From Bacteroidota bacterium (GTDB taxonomy: Bacteria; Bacteroidota; Bacteroidia; Flavobacteriales_D; Crocinitomicaceae): a stretch of DNA of 64,000 bases. Shown one piece after another: positions 1-9,420 of this stretch. The notes under the pieces are model-generated. The model had not been told where the DNA came from and searched no databases. It saw only the letters and a program-made list of their open reading frames with translations. Within the stretch, counting starts at the first letter, position 1, and every line of letters begins with the position of its first letter. A program made the translations under genes and the position numbers. Location of the stretch: assembly GCA_016192075.1 (NCBI GenBank), contig JACPUU010000002.1:310001-374000 (forward strand). The letters run 5' to 3'.

Positions 1-1
1 G

Positions 2-442
2 CGCAGCGAAGACCAGGTGAGAGATGGGATGGATATGGCACTCATTGCAATCAGCAAAAATGCAGCAGGTGTATATACCAAACTGCAGTTTGCAGGGGCC
101 AACAATGGACTTTACATTATCCGTAACGGAATTTTGACCGAATTAAAACCAGACAAACAACCCGTTGGAAAATTTGAAAATGCCAGACCTTTTACACTGC
201 AAACCGAAACGCTGGAACCCGGAGATCTTGTTTTTTTATTCTCAGATGGTTTTGCAGATCAGTTTGGCGGCCCCAAAGCCAAAAAACTAAAGTACCAGCC
301 GCTGAAAGATTTTCTATGTAATTATCATACCGTAAAAATGAGCGGAATGGAAGCTAAACTGCAACGTTTTTTTAATGATTGGCGCGGTGGGTATGAGCAG
401 ATAGATGATGTTTGTATAATCGGATTCAGAGTAACAGCATGA
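2..442 (+). CDS. SpoIIE-type PP2C serine phosphatase, C-terminal part (5' end outside window)
   Basis: The frame is open from the first bases of the window, so the N-terminus is missing. What remains is the C-terminal half of a PP2C/SpoIIE phosphatase domain: DGMD, then FAGANN, a PVGKF segment, a SDGFADQFGG metal-binding motif and a closing DDVC. These Mg/Mn-dependent domains dephosphorylate phospho-Ser/Thr on regulatory proteins such as anti-sigma antagonists. The end overlaps the next gene by ATGA, and that gene encodes a close paralogue, so the two look like a tandem duplication expressed together. Substrate unknown. Confidence 0.9.
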   Translation, partial: RSEDQVRDGMDMALIAISKNAAGVYTKLQFAGANNGLYIIRNGILTELKPDKQPVGKFENARPFTLQTETLEPGDLVFLFSDGFADQFGGPKAKKLKYQPLKDFLCNYHTVKMSGMEAKLQRFFNDWRGGYEQIDDVCIIGFRVTA

Positions 443-2580
443 GGTATCAGTATGCCATAACATTTGTTCTGCTTACCGTGTGGGTGAATTTGTCTGCCAC
501 TGTAAATAAAGATTCGCTGCTGCAGATCTGGAATACTCAAACGGTGAATGATTCAATCAGGCTGGAGGCCATACACGATGTTGCCTGGTCGTATATTTCA
601 GTATATCCTGATTCAGCTATTTACTATGCCCGTATGGAAGGATCGTTTGGTCACAAAACCAAACACTACAAATTCGAAGCATTTTCATTGTACACCATTG
701 GAACAGCGCACATGATGAAGGGTGAGACAGATTCAGCCATTTATTACCTGGAAGAAAATTGTGCCATGATGGAACGCCTGGGTGAAATGAGTTCAGCAGG
801 AGTTTCCAAATCAACCATTGGGGCTATTTATGCGCGTGAAGACCGTCTCTATGAAGCGCTTGATTACATGTATCAGTCCATGGCTATTTTTGAGTCGCTG
901 CAGGACACCACTAAAATCATAAGTGCATCTGTCAACATTGGTGTAATACATAAAAAACTGGGAGAATATTCCAGCGCGCTGACACATTACTTCAAAGGGC
1001 TGGCTGCCGCCACCAGCAGAGGGAATGAATACATCCAATCAATCTGTTACATCAACATTGGCAGTGTTTACCTGGAGCTGGATAAACCCGATTCGACTGA
1101 TTATTACATTGACAAGGCAGTTGAAATTCAGCTGCGTACCAATGACATTAAAGGTCTTGGAAATTCATACAACATTCTGGCCAATAATTTTGTGAAACTG
1201 GACATGCTGGACTCTGCAAAATACTATGCCACACGTGATCTTGAAATTATGAAAGCATCGCAGGATAAATCGGCTGTTTCGTCAGCAGCCAATATTCTGG
1301 GACTGATCAGTTACCTTGAAAATGATATGGCCCGCTCCCTGTTTTATCACAACCTGGCACTTACCAATGCAAAAGAATCTTCGTCATTGATTGACCAGAT
1401 GCAGGCGCATGAAGGGTTGTCGAAAGTCTATGAAAAGCGCGGCAATTCCAAAGAGGCTTACCTGAATTACAAGTTGTATATTCTGCTGCGTGATAGTTTA
1501 AACAGTGAAGAAAATCTGAAAGCGCTTGCCCAGCAGGAAATGAAATTTCAGTTTACCCGAAAAACACTGCAGGATTCGCTGGATTATCAAAATACGCTGA
1601 CAACCATTCAGGCAGAACAGGAAAAACAGGAGGCCATTTCAAAAGAAGTGCAGCAGCGCAATTTTGTCATTCAGATAGCCTCCGTGGTGCTGGTACTTCT
1701 GGTAGCTGGAATTGCTTTGGTGTTTTACCAGGCTAACAAGCGCCGTAAGGCAGACAATGAATTAATTTCACAGCAAAAGGAAGAAGTAGAAAATCAAAAA
1801 CACCTGCTGGAAGAAAAAAATACCGAGATAACTGATTCAATTACCTATGCCAAACGAATTCAGTCAGCCATACTTCCCCCGCTGAAACTGATTCAGTCTG
1901 AATTACCTGATTCGTTTGTACTTTATTTGCCTAAAGACATTGTTGCCGGAGATTTTTACTGGGCAGAGAAAACACGTGACCAGTTTTTTCTGGCGGTTTC
2001 AGATTGTACCGGGCACGGGGTTCCGGGAGCCCTGGTGAGCGTTGTTTGTCACAATTCACTGAACCGGAGCATGCGTGAATTTGGTTTAACCTCTCCTGAA
2101 AAAATACTGGATAAAACGCGTGACCTGGTCATTGATACCTTTGAAAAAAGTGAAGAACAGGTGAAGGATGGCATGGATTGCGCATTGATTGCCCTAGGTC
2201 AGGTTGGCACAGATGGCAGCCGTGAATTGATGTTTGCCGGGGCCAATAACCCAATCTACCTGGTTCAAAATGGTGAACTCCGCGAATTGAAAGGAGACAA
2301 GCAACCGGTTGGAAAATTTGACAATGCCCGGCCTTTTGGTTTAACCCGGCAGCGTCTGGCAAAAGGAGACCTGGTGTTTTTAGTTTCAGATGGATTTGCA
2401 GATCAGTTTGGCGGAAGTAAAGGGAAGAAATTAAAGTATCAGCCGCTCAAGGATTTCCTGGTGAACCACCACCATTTATCAATGACTGAGCTACAGCAAA
2501 AACTCAACGGTTTTTTCAACGATTGGCGAGGCCCCTTCGAACAGGTTGATGATGTCTGTGTAGTTGGAGTGCGCGTTTAA
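439..2580 (+). CDS. TPR-containing membrane SpoIIE-type phosphatase
   Basis: The protein has 713 residues from the ATG at 439, which overlaps the previous stop (ATGA). An in-frame ATG at 412 lies inside the upstream gene and gives no signal peptide, so 439 is preferred. Order of parts: signal peptide (about 1-22), tetratricopeptide repeats (about 60-360), one membrane helix (about 410-430), a short coiled coil, then a SpoIIE/PP2C domain (about 495-713). Metal-binding motifs are visible: GDFYW, SDCTGHGVPGA, DGMD, SDGFADQFGG and DDVC. The layout suggests a periplasmic TPR sensor controlling a cytoplasmic phosphatase. This architecture is common in Bacteroidota; the signal sensed is unknown. Confidence 0.92.
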   Translation: MRYQYAITFVLLTVWVNLSATVNKDSLLQIWNTQTVNDSIRLEAIHDVAWSYISVYPDSAIYYARMEGSFGHKTKHYKFEAFSLYTIGTAHMMKGETDSAIYYLEENCAMMERLGEMSSAGVSKSTIGAIYAREDRLYEALDYMYQSMAIFESLQDTTKIISASVNIGVIHKKLGEYSSALTHYFKGLAAATSRGNEYIQSICYINIGSVYLELDKPDSTDYYIDKAVEIQLRTNDIKGLGNSYNILANNFVKLDMLDSAKYYATRDLEIMKASQDKSAVSSAANILGLISYLENDMARSLFYHNLALTNAKESSSLIDQMQAHEGLSKVYEKRGNSKEAYLNYKLYILLRDSLNSEENLKALAQQEMKFQFTRKTLQDSLDYQNTLTTIQAEQEKQEAISKEVQQRNFVIQIASVVLVLLVAGIALVFYQANKRRKADNELISQQKEEVENQKHLLEEKNTEITDSITYAKRIQSAILPPLKLIQSELPDSFVLYLPKDIVAGDFYWAEKTRDQFFLAVSDCTGHGVPGALVSVVCHNSLNRSMREFGLTSPEKILDKTRDLVIDTFEKSEEQVKDGMDCALIALGQVGTDGSRELMFAGANNPIYLVQNGELRELKGDKQPVGKFDNARPFGLTRQRLAKGDLVFLVSDGFADQFGGSKGKKLKYQPLKDFLVNHHHLSMTELQQKLNGFFNDWRGPFEQVDDVCVVGVRV

Positions 2581-3075
2581 TTTTTGCACCGGAGCCCACG
2601 TTTTTCTTTATTGGAATATATCAAAGGGTATAAAATCAGCATAGGTGCAGCGTGCTACAAATACACGTTTAGACATCACAATCCTGACTTTTTCAGTCAG
2701 GATCTGCCCAATGTAAACTGGATTATCCTGTCAGTATTATCGGATTCAGGGTTTGGCACTACCGTGAAATCCAAGAATAACGAGTGCTAAAGTGTTTAAA
2801 AATCAACAAATTACGTGCTTGTTTTTTGACTAACTGAAAATTCTTTGTTACTTTTAATAAAAGGTTGCATTCTGGCATTAACCGCATATTTTTTCGATGC
2901 AAGGAAAACCAGGGGACGGCCGTCTGACAGTTCAGGCGGCTGTCTTTTTTTAGTACAAGCTCTCCATACTTCGTCTGGTGTTATTTTTTAGGTGGTCTGT
3001 CCGGTACTGTTATGATAAGCGGTGCAGGCAGATCAATCAGAAATTGTAAATTAGACCAACCAAAAAAACTTAAGT
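2581..3075. other. Intergenic region with two hairpins
   Basis: No convincing gene. A 9-bp stem (ATCCTGACT at 2681-2689 with AGTCAGGAT at 2695-2703) lacks a following T-run. A stronger terminator lies at 2915-2951. A 68-codon open frame starting at 2584 has no recognisable features and is not called. Confidence 0.6.
2915..2951 (+). terminator. Rho-independent terminator
   Basis: A GC-rich stem (GACGGCCGTCTG pairing with CAGGCGGCTGTC, including G-T pairs) is followed by a run of seven T. It probably ends transcription from the phosphatase operon before the DUF1761 gene. Confidence 0.65.
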
Positions 3076-3492
3076 ATGGATTTCTCAACAATTAATTGGT
3101 TTGCCGTTGTCGTAGCAACACTGGCAAGTTTTGCGCTGGGCGCACTCTGGTATAGCCTTCTGTTCAAGAATACCTGGATACGTGAAGTAGGTATGTCTGA
3201 AGAGGCCATGAAACAAGGTGCCAACATGGCTAAAATTTTTGGAACCTGCCTGGTTCTGACCGCCGTGATGGCTTTTGGAATGGCTATGCTGATTCAGGGG
3301 CACGGTGCTGGTATGATCAACTGGAAAGAAGGCATGCTGCACGGCCTTTTTATTGGTGTTTGTTTTGTGGCAGCGTCTACCGGAATCAATTACCTCTACC
3401 AGCGCAAATCATTTTTGCTGTGGGCCATTGACGCTGGTTACCAGGTAGCATTTTTGGTGCTGATGGGAGCTATATTGGGGGCATGGCATTGA
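3076..3492 (+). CDS. DUF1761-like small membrane protein
   Basis: A protein of 138 residues with four hydrophobic helices (about 8-28, 55-75, 82-103 and 115-136). The first helix ends in LGALWYS and the second loop has a conserved-looking short charged stretch, which resembles the DUF1761 family of four-helix inner-membrane proteins. Function unknown. It stands alone between a terminator and a convergent gene. Confidence 0.7.
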   Translation: MDFSTINWFAVVVATLASFALGALWYSLLFKNTWIREVGMSEEAMKQGANMAKIFGTCLVLTAVMAFGMAMLIQGHGAGMINWKEGMLHGLFIGVCFVAASTGINYLYQRKSFLLWAIDAGYQVAFLVLMGAILGAWH

Positions 3493-3585
3493 TCTCAGAG
3501 CCGTCCTGATTGCGGGGTGAAAGACGCAGAAATTCCGTCTTTGATTTTTAGAGAAGAGCGGATCAGTAAAACCTGATTCACTTTT

Positions 3586-4137
3586 TTAGTCATTCCACAA
3601 CAAAATATTAAAGGTAGATGAAAACGTGTAGCCGCTGTATTCATCAAACTTTTTGGTAGTGTATTGGTAACCACCCTGCACATTCCATAGTATTTTTTTT
3701 GTGGACACCAATTGAAAACCAACTACCGGTGAAAATTGCATGGTAGAAAAATCACGCTGAAAAAGACCACCGGTTTCCAGGCCGAAATAAGGAATCAGAA
3801 ATTTACGGTCGGTCTTTCCTTCCAGCGACAGATTTAAACCCATATTACAGTAAAAAATATCTTTGGCTTCAGATTGTGTACTGGACATAATGCTGAGGTT
3901 TCCATACGTCTTGATTCGCGCCGGTCCGGTAGAGGAGGATTTCAACCCCTTGGCGCGTGCATAAATGACAAACTCGGTCATGACACCATGATAGACACCC
4001 AGGTCGGTGGTGTTTTTGGGAACATACATCTTGTATCCTACGCCGGGCATAAAATAATCATCCCATTCGGTGTCGTCATTTTGGCAAAAGGCGTTTATTG
4101 ATAGTGCTACAAAGGCGGTTAAAAGGATAATTTTCAT
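3586..4137 (-). CDS. Secreted hypothetical protein, possible outer-membrane barrel
   Basis: A protein of 183 residues starting with a cleavable signal peptide (about 1-19, ending before QNDD). The mature part is rich in alternating hydrophobic/polar stretches and aromatic residues (GGYQYTTKKF, SGYTFSSTF), as in small outer-membrane beta-barrels. No family recognised. It is convergent with the DUF1761 gene and separate from the next leftward gene. Confidence 0.7.
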   Translation of the reverse strand: MKIILLTAFVALSINAFCQNDDTEWDDYFMPGVGYKMYVPKNTTDLGVYHGVMTEFVIYARAKGLKSSSTGPARIKTYGNLSIMSSTQSEAKDIFYCNMGLNLSLEGKTDRKFLIPYFGLETGGLFQRDFSTMQFSPVVGFQLVSTKKILWNVQGGYQYTTKKFDEYSGYTFSSTFNILLWND

Positions 4138-4362
4138 AGTTGTTTGTTTTAGAATCTATGAGACAAAGCTATAGTCTGCAGGGTGGGTTTAAAAATTGAA
4201 TGGAGCAAGAGATAAACCAGACTTGCGGTAATCGCAAAAGCAGATTGACATAAGACTGGTAAAATCGGTGTCAATAAAGCCGTTTCACGGATGAAAGCGA
4301 TGACGCAAATGAAATTTATAATTTGAACAGAGGGGGAAACTGTAGCGTTGTCAACGTATAAA

Positions 4363-5094
4363 CTAAGAGATAAGTAATCCGTTGATCCAGAAAATTACCA
4401 GTATGACAGAGGCAATAAGTGTGCTGATACCGGTTTTATACAGGTACCTTTTATCAACGACATATATGCCCAGGATGTCTTTCTTTAGGATAGCTATGAT
4501 TGATCCTATGAAAAATAGAAACTTAGGTATAGTACCGCCATAATAAGAGGATTCAATTATGAAAGAGAGGCTGACAACCCCGATTGTATTTACCAACGAA
4601 AAGATCAGGTAGACAAATAATATTGTCCACCCTGATTTTTTTCTTCTCCAGAAAAGTACAGTTGCAACTGGTACAATCAGGATTGGAAGGAAATAAAAGA
4701 CTGAAAATAGATCCCACTCCATATATTCATCTTCAAGAAGGAACATCAAGAATGGCAAGTCGGTGTAAATCAAATAAACAGAAAGTATCGTAAAAGCTAT
4801 TGAAATTATAATGATGCTTCTCGAAAGACTAGGGTGGGCAGATTGTATGGGATTAATACTGTTTATAATAGCAGACCTGATTTCCTTCTTTCGTTCTGCA
4901 GATTTTTCTTTTAGGAGCTTTTCATTTGCAAGAATCATTTTTGCTTCATTCAACTCCTCCAAAGAAACATTGCGACTATCTAATTCTATTTTGACTGCTT
5001 GTATCGCTAAAGGTTCGTAGTCTTCTTGCCTATCTAATATCCGCAGTAATTCTATTAGATCAAGATTTTTGTATCTATCTAAAAATGGGTTCAT
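4363..5094 (-). CDS. Multi-pass membrane protein of unknown function
   Basis: A protein of 243 residues. The N-terminal about 80 residues are soluble and charged, with a helical pattern (DRQEDYEPLAIQ, then a Lys/Glu-rich stretch). The rest holds five or six membrane helices (about 93-110, 128-148, 155-175, 188-203 and 222-241). No family recognised. It follows the M28 peptidase gene by only 11 bases on the same strand, so the two are probably cotranscribed. Confidence 0.75.
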   Translation of the reverse strand: MNPFLDRYKNLDLIELLRILDRQEDYEPLAIQAVKIELDSRNVSLEELNEAKMILANEKLLKEKSAERKKEIRSAIINSINPIQSAHPSLSRSIIIISIAFTILSVYLIYTDLPFLMFLLEDEYMEWDLFSVFYFLPILIVPVATVLFWRRKKSGWTILFVYLIFSLVNTIGVVSLSFIIESSYYGGTIPKFLFFIGSIIAILKKDILGIYVVDKRYLYKTGISTLIASVILVIFWINGLLIS

Positions 5095-5105
5095 CAGATA
5101 ATCTC

Positions 5106-6464
5106 CTACAACGTCTTATCCATCAAATAAATAATGGCCGCCATGGCGGCAGAACCAAGTTCCAGTTCACGCTTGTTGACGCTTTCAAAAACATCGGTTT
5201 CGGCGTGGTGGTAGTCAAAATATTCCTGTGAGTTGATGACCATGCCTAACTGAAGCATGTCAGGGTAATGTTGCATTAGTGGGCGAATGTCAACACCGCT
5301 GTAACCGGGTTCAAATTTGTACAGTTCAAAGTCAAAAAGCAAGTCGCGGAACTGTTGTACCATTTCTACCTGGGCCGGTGTGCCCTGAATGTCAAAACCA
5401 ATGGGTAAAAAACCGCCGCGGTCACTTTCAATGGCACAGATGTGTTGTTCTTTATTTTCACTGGCTATTTCAGCATAACTTTTTCCGCCAAAATTGCCAT
5501 TTTCTTCATTCATAAAAAGCACACAGCGTAGCGTATGGTTGTTGTAATAATTCAGTTTTTTCAATAGACGGATCGCCTCAATGCTGTGAACGATTCCGGC
5601 GCCATCATCGTGCGCACCTTCTCCAATGTCCCATGAGTCCAGGTGTCCGCCAAAGGTGATGATTTTGTCGTCTTCGTGTCCGGTCATTTCAGCAATGACA
5701 TTGTATGAAATTTCGTCGGCATAATACCGGCAATCCATTTCCATTTTTACAAACACTTTTCCTTTTGAGAGCCATTCGGTTAATTTGTCTGCATCTACTG
5801 TACTGATAGCAGCTGCCGGTATCTGTATCACACCTTCTTCATAATGCATGGAGCCGGTGTGGGCATGATCATCAGTAGATTGAGCGAGTGAACGGATGAT
5901 AACCGCTTTGGCTTCATACAATGCTGCTTTGGTTGCGCCATCCCAGCGTTGATCAACGCATGCGCCATAGGCTTTGAACGTGTTGATCTGTGTTTGATCA
6001 AACGGTTTGTTGAAGAAAACGATTTTACCTTTGATATTTTCTTTCCCTACTTTTTCAAGGTCTGAAACAGATTCAACCAAAACTATTTCACCCTCCAGTA
6101 ATCCTTCGGTTCCAACAGATCCGCCCAAAGCCAGAATATTGAGTTTGGAAAGTTTGCCGCTCTCGTTCATGATCCAGCCGGCTTCGGTGGTGCCGCGTTC
6201 CCAATGCGGTACTTTAATCTCCTGCAGGTAGACATTGTCAAAACCATACGACTCCAGCAAATCGTGTCCCCATTTGATAGCCATCTTAGCCTCTGCTGAA
6301 CCGGTAATGCGGGCGCCAATATCTTTGCAAAGTGAGCGCAGGTTTTCATAACACTGGCCGCTGACCAATGCCTCATCGTAGATTTTACGAATGAAGAGTG
6401 AATCAGGATTTGCAAAAGAATGCAGCGTCAGGAAAAGCAACGTAAGCGAGAATATCTTTTTCAT
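5106..6464 (-). CDS. Secreted M28-family metallopeptidase (carboxypeptidase Q-like)
   Basis: A protein of 452 residues with a signal peptide (about 1-18). Residues about 95-260 resemble a PA-type insert, followed by the M28 zinc peptidase core: GGHLDSWD (near 271), HDDGAG (near 283), MNEENGNFGG (near 317), a later Asp (ESDRGG) and a C-terminal His (DYHHAETD). These supply the usual two-zinc ligand set, so the enzyme is probably active. It would remove N-terminal residues from peptides in the periplasm or outside the cell. It leads a likely two-gene unit with the membrane protein downstream. Confidence 0.92.
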   Translation of the reverse strand: MKKIFSLTLLFLTLHSFANPDSLFIRKIYDEALVSGQCYENLRSLCKDIGARITGSAEAKMAIKWGHDLLESYGFDNVYLQEIKVPHWERGTTEAGWIMNESGKLSKLNILALGGSVGTEGLLEGEIVLVESVSDLEKVGKENIKGKIVFFNKPFDQTQINTFKAYGACVDQRWDGATKAALYEAKAVIIRSLAQSTDDHAHTGSMHYEEGVIQIPAAAISTVDADKLTEWLSKGKVFVKMEMDCRYYADEISYNVIAEMTGHEDDKIITFGGHLDSWDIGEGAHDDGAGIVHSIEAIRLLKKLNYYNNHTLRCVLFMNEENGNFGGKSYAEIASENKEQHICAIESDRGGFLPIGFDIQGTPAQVEMVQQFRDLLFDFELYKFEPGYSGVDIRPLMQHYPDMLQLGMVINSQEYFDYHHAETDVFESVNKRELELGSAAMAAIIYLMDKTL

Positions 6465-6751
6465 GCGGGAAATTTTTGATAATCAAAGATAGCGAAAAAT
6501 GTGTGGCACAGAGTAGGGTATTATACTTAGACAAAACCAGTGCGGACGAATCTTCATCCACCTTTTGGGGTTTGAACACGGATTTTACAGATGCAACGGA
6601 TTAATACGGATTTGATCTTGTACCCAGTGCATAATTTTTCCAAAAAGAAATCAGTGTGAATCCCTGTCTGCATGCAACAGGCAGGCATTTAATCCGCGTC
6701 ATCGGTGTTCCGATATTTACATTGATAAATATTACCCCTTCTCAGACGTAC
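6465..6751. repeat. Intergenic region with a dispersed repeat
   Basis: No gene. The stretch around 6565-6620 (GAACACGGATTTTACAGATG and following bases) resembles, as a reverse complement, the repeat pair at 21651-21908. This suggests a dispersed non-coding repeat family of this genome. Confidence 0.5.
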
Positions 6752-7894
6752 TCAGATAAAGGAAGAGTAAAAAGTAACAAGTTTTCTTTTTACCGCTTCT
6801 TTTCCAAAGCGCTGCTCAATTTCATCAGCCAGTTTTTCTGAATCGTATTTTTCATATTCACGAACCATTTTCAAAATAGCATCAGTGAGTTGCTTTTGGT
6901 TTTTGGGATCAATGAGTATTGAATTAGAGTCATTCAAAAACTCTTCCGGCCCGCCGCAGCGGGTTGAAATAATCGGCTTTCCGCAACGCAGGGCTTCGGC
7001 TACGGTCATGCCAAAAGTTTCAAAATTAGAATTGCAAACGTAGAAATGGCAGTGATGCATTTCAGCTAAAACCTGTTCGTGTGACAGCCGTCCTTTCAGT
7101 GAAACGTGTTGTTCAAGTTTCAGTTGTGCAACCTGTTTTTGTATGTTTTCTTCATCGGGTCCGCCGCCTATTAAGGTAAGGTGGAGGTTTGGTTGATCTT
7201 TCAAGGCAACCGCAAATGCGCTGATCAGGCCGCTGATATTTTTGATCGTATCAATCATATCGGCGACAGCGAGTAACTGAATCCGGTCTGTCGGAATCTG
7301 CGTTTTTTCTGCCGGAATAAATTCAATGTAGTTTGGAATAACAACAGTATCAAAGCCGGTGTTGGATTTGAACTGCCTGGCTAGTAACTGACTCACACAG
7401 CTAATGCCTGTAGCCTTTTTCAGTACCTGTTTGTACAGTTTTTTGTCTGCCACATTTTTTTTCAGGTATTCGCCGGTCAGGTGGCCCGACCAGTGTTCAG
7501 TAATGACAAAGGGCGTCTTTTGATCACGCAAAAGTTTTAATGCCAGAAATGCCGGACGGTAGGGAACGTGTACGTGGCACAAATCAATGGCTGCGTGAAT
7601 TTGTTTCAACCCAAGCTGTTGCGCTTTTTTGTAGCGGCGCGCGTTAATGATTTTAGTAAAAATGCCGTTGCCTGATTTGAAATAGATCACTACTTCATGC
7701 ACGCCGTTTGCCGAGTTTTCAACCAGTTCAAATTCCTGCTTCAGGTTGGCATCAGCCTGCACATAAATAACGTGCATGTCAAAATCATCTTTCATCAGCA
7801 CGGCCTGCTGGCGGATAAAAGTTCCCAGCTGAATATCTTCTTTATTCGGATACCAGCGGGGCAGAACCAGGATATGGGGTTTTGATTTAGTCAG
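6752..7894 (-). CDS. Family 4 glycosyltransferase with apparent CTG start
   Basis: The only ATG starts lie well inside the family's N-terminal domain. Reading upstream in the same frame gives HILVLPRWYPN and QLGTFIRQQ, the expected first beta-strand of a GT4 enzyme, back to a CTG codon at 7892-7894 that overlaps the previous gene's TGA (CTGA). No ATG, GTG or TTG lies between. With that start the protein has about 380 residues, normal for GT4. C-terminal motifs fit the GT-B fold: FETFGMTVAEAL and KPIISTRCGGPEE near the nucleotide-sugar site. It transfers a sugar from an activated donor, probably for surface polysaccharide or glycolipid. The start assignment is inference. Confidence 0.85.
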   Translation of the reverse strand: MTKSKPHILVLPRWYPNKEDIQLGTFIRQQAVLMKDDFDMHVIYVQADANLKQEFELVENSANGVHEVVIYFKSGNGIFTKIINARRYKKAQQLGLKQIHAAIDLCHVHVPYRPAFLALKLLRDQKTPFVITEHWSGHLTGEYLKKNVADKKLYKQVLKKATGISCVSQLLARQFKSNTGFDTVVIPNYIEFIPAEKTQIPTDRIQLLAVADMIDTIKNISGLISAFAVALKDQPNLHLTLIGGGPDEENIQKQVAQLKLEQHVSLKGRLSHEQVLAEMHHCHFYVCNSNFETFGMTVAEALRCGKPIISTRCGGPEEFLNDSNSILIDPKNQKQLTDAILKMVREYEKYDSEKLADEIEQRFGKEAVKRKLVTFYSSFI

Positions 7895-8322
7895 ATTTTT
7901 GGAAGTTTTGCGTAAAATTCGTTAACAAAGGTTTTTTGCCCTTCTCTGAAAATATTCGTGCAGTTGAAATTAAGCATAATTCCTTTCGGTTTTTCAAGCA
8001 TTTTCAGATAGGTCAGCAAAACTGCTTCGTGGATGGGAAGAATTCCGTCATTTGATTTTAATTCCACAACGATCAGATCTTCTACAAGTACGTCATAGCG
8101 TAAGTCGGCGTCCAGGTCAAGTCCTTTGTAATTAATCCGGGCGCGTTGTTGTGATTTAAAAGAAAGGCCTCTGAGGCTCAGTTCATGAATGAAGCATTTT
8201 TCATAAACACTTTCCAGCAGTCCGGGTCCCAGTTGTTTGTGTACTTCGATCGCGCATCCGATTATTTCAAACGTGAGCTCGTCCAGGTCTTTTTGGGTGA
8301 TTATTTTGCTATCAGCTTTCAT
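7891..8322 (-). CDS. GxxExxY family protein
   Basis: Starting at the ATG at 8322 the protein has 143 residues. It carries the GPGLLESVYEKC motif that names the GxxExxY family, plus VELKSNDG and a C-terminal LNFNC stretch. The fold resembles PD-(D/E)XK nucleases, but its role is unknown. The longer frame to 8445 runs into the tandem-repeat tract and is rejected. Its stop overlaps the presumed CTG start of the glycosyltransferase, so translation of the two may be coupled. Such genes are common as mobile-looking inserts in Bacteroidota. Confidence 0.85.
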   Translation of the reverse strand: MKADSKIITQKDLDELTFEIIGCAIEVHKQLGPGLLESVYEKCFIHELSLRGLSFKSQQRARINYKGLDLDADLRYDVLVEDLIVVELKSNDGILPIHEAVLLTYLKMLEKPKGIMLNFNCTNIFREGQKTFVNEFYAKLPKI

Positions 8323-8384
8323 CGTATTATAATTGACGGACTTAAAAGTAAAATTATTTTCAGTAAGGGAGTATGGGCCATATT

Positions 8385-9275
8385 GTCTGTTTTCGAAAAA
8401 CCCTATGTGAAGCCTATGTTTTCTGCTGTGTCTAAGTGTTTCCAAAAAGAGCGCTGAATTTTACCACATAGGCACATAGACCACATAGAAAGGGCACATA
8501 GAGATATCACTTTTTGTTCTGAAAACCCTATGTGAATCCTATGGTTTCTATTGTGTCTATGTGTTTCCAAAAAGAGCGCTGAATTTTACCACATGGGCAC
8601 ATAGACCACATAGAAAGGGCACATAGAGACTACGATGCTGTTTCTGTTTTCGAAAAATCCTATGTGAAGTCTATGTTTTCAACTGTGTCTATGTGTTTCC
8701 AAAAAGAGCACTGAATTTTACCACATAGGCACATAGACCACATAGAAAGGGCACATAGAGACTACGATGCTGTTTCTGTTTTCGAAAAACCCTATGTGAA
8801 GTCTATGTTTTCTACTGTGTCTATGTGTTTCCAAAAAGAGCACTGAATTTTACCACATAGGCACATAGACCACATAGAAAGGGCACATAGAGATATCACT
8901 TTTTGTTCTGAAAACCCTATGTGAATCCTATGGTTTCTACTGTGTCTATGTGTTTCCAAAAAGAGCACTGAATTTTACCGCATAGGCACATAGACCACAT
9001 AGAAAGGGCACATAGAGACTACGATGCTGTTTCTGTTTTCGAAAAAACCTATGTGAAGCCTATGTTTTCTACTGTGCCTATGTGTTTCCAAAAAGAGCAC
9101 TGAATTTTACCACATAGGCACATAGACCACATAGAAAGGGCACATAGAGATATCACTTTTTGTTCTGAAAACCCTATGTGAAGCCTATGTTTTCTACTGT
9201 GCCTATGTGTTTCCAAAAAGAGAACTGAAATTTACGACATAGGCACATAGTTCACATAGAAAAGGACACAAAGAG
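8385..9275. repeat. Tandem repeat tract, seven units alternating about 125 and 132 bp
   Basis: The motif TTCCAAAAAGAG recurs near 8440, 8565, 8697, 8829, 8954, 9086 and 9211, giving steps of 125, 132, 132, 125, 132 and 125. Each unit holds inverted words (CACATAGG/CCTATGTG) that can fold into hairpins. Two unit types differ in a middle segment (GATATCACTTTTTGTTCTG versus GACTACGATGCTGTTTCTG). The same words recur at 58740-59050. No coding potential seen. Confidence 0.9.
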
Positions 9276-9420
9276 CTATAAGAGCAACATGCATTGTTGC
9301 GGATGCAAAAAAAGCAAGGATCCGCAAAGAGAAGTAACCATGAAAAATCTACTTTTTTTTCTCTTTGTGATCCCTGCTGTGATCAACAGATGAAAACGAA
9401 TTTTTTAATACTGTTGCGGG
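9276..9420. other. Short gene-free stretch
   Basis: Nothing coding recognised between the repeat tract and the end of the PspC gene. Confidence 0.4.

Noticed and set aside
2584-2790. Possible 68-residue gene
   Set aside because: No recognisable domain, start context or neighbours; it contains a hairpin typical of intergenic DNA.
8385-9275. CRISPR array
   Set aside because: Units of 125-132 bp have no unique spacers and no cas genes are near; it is a tandem repeat.
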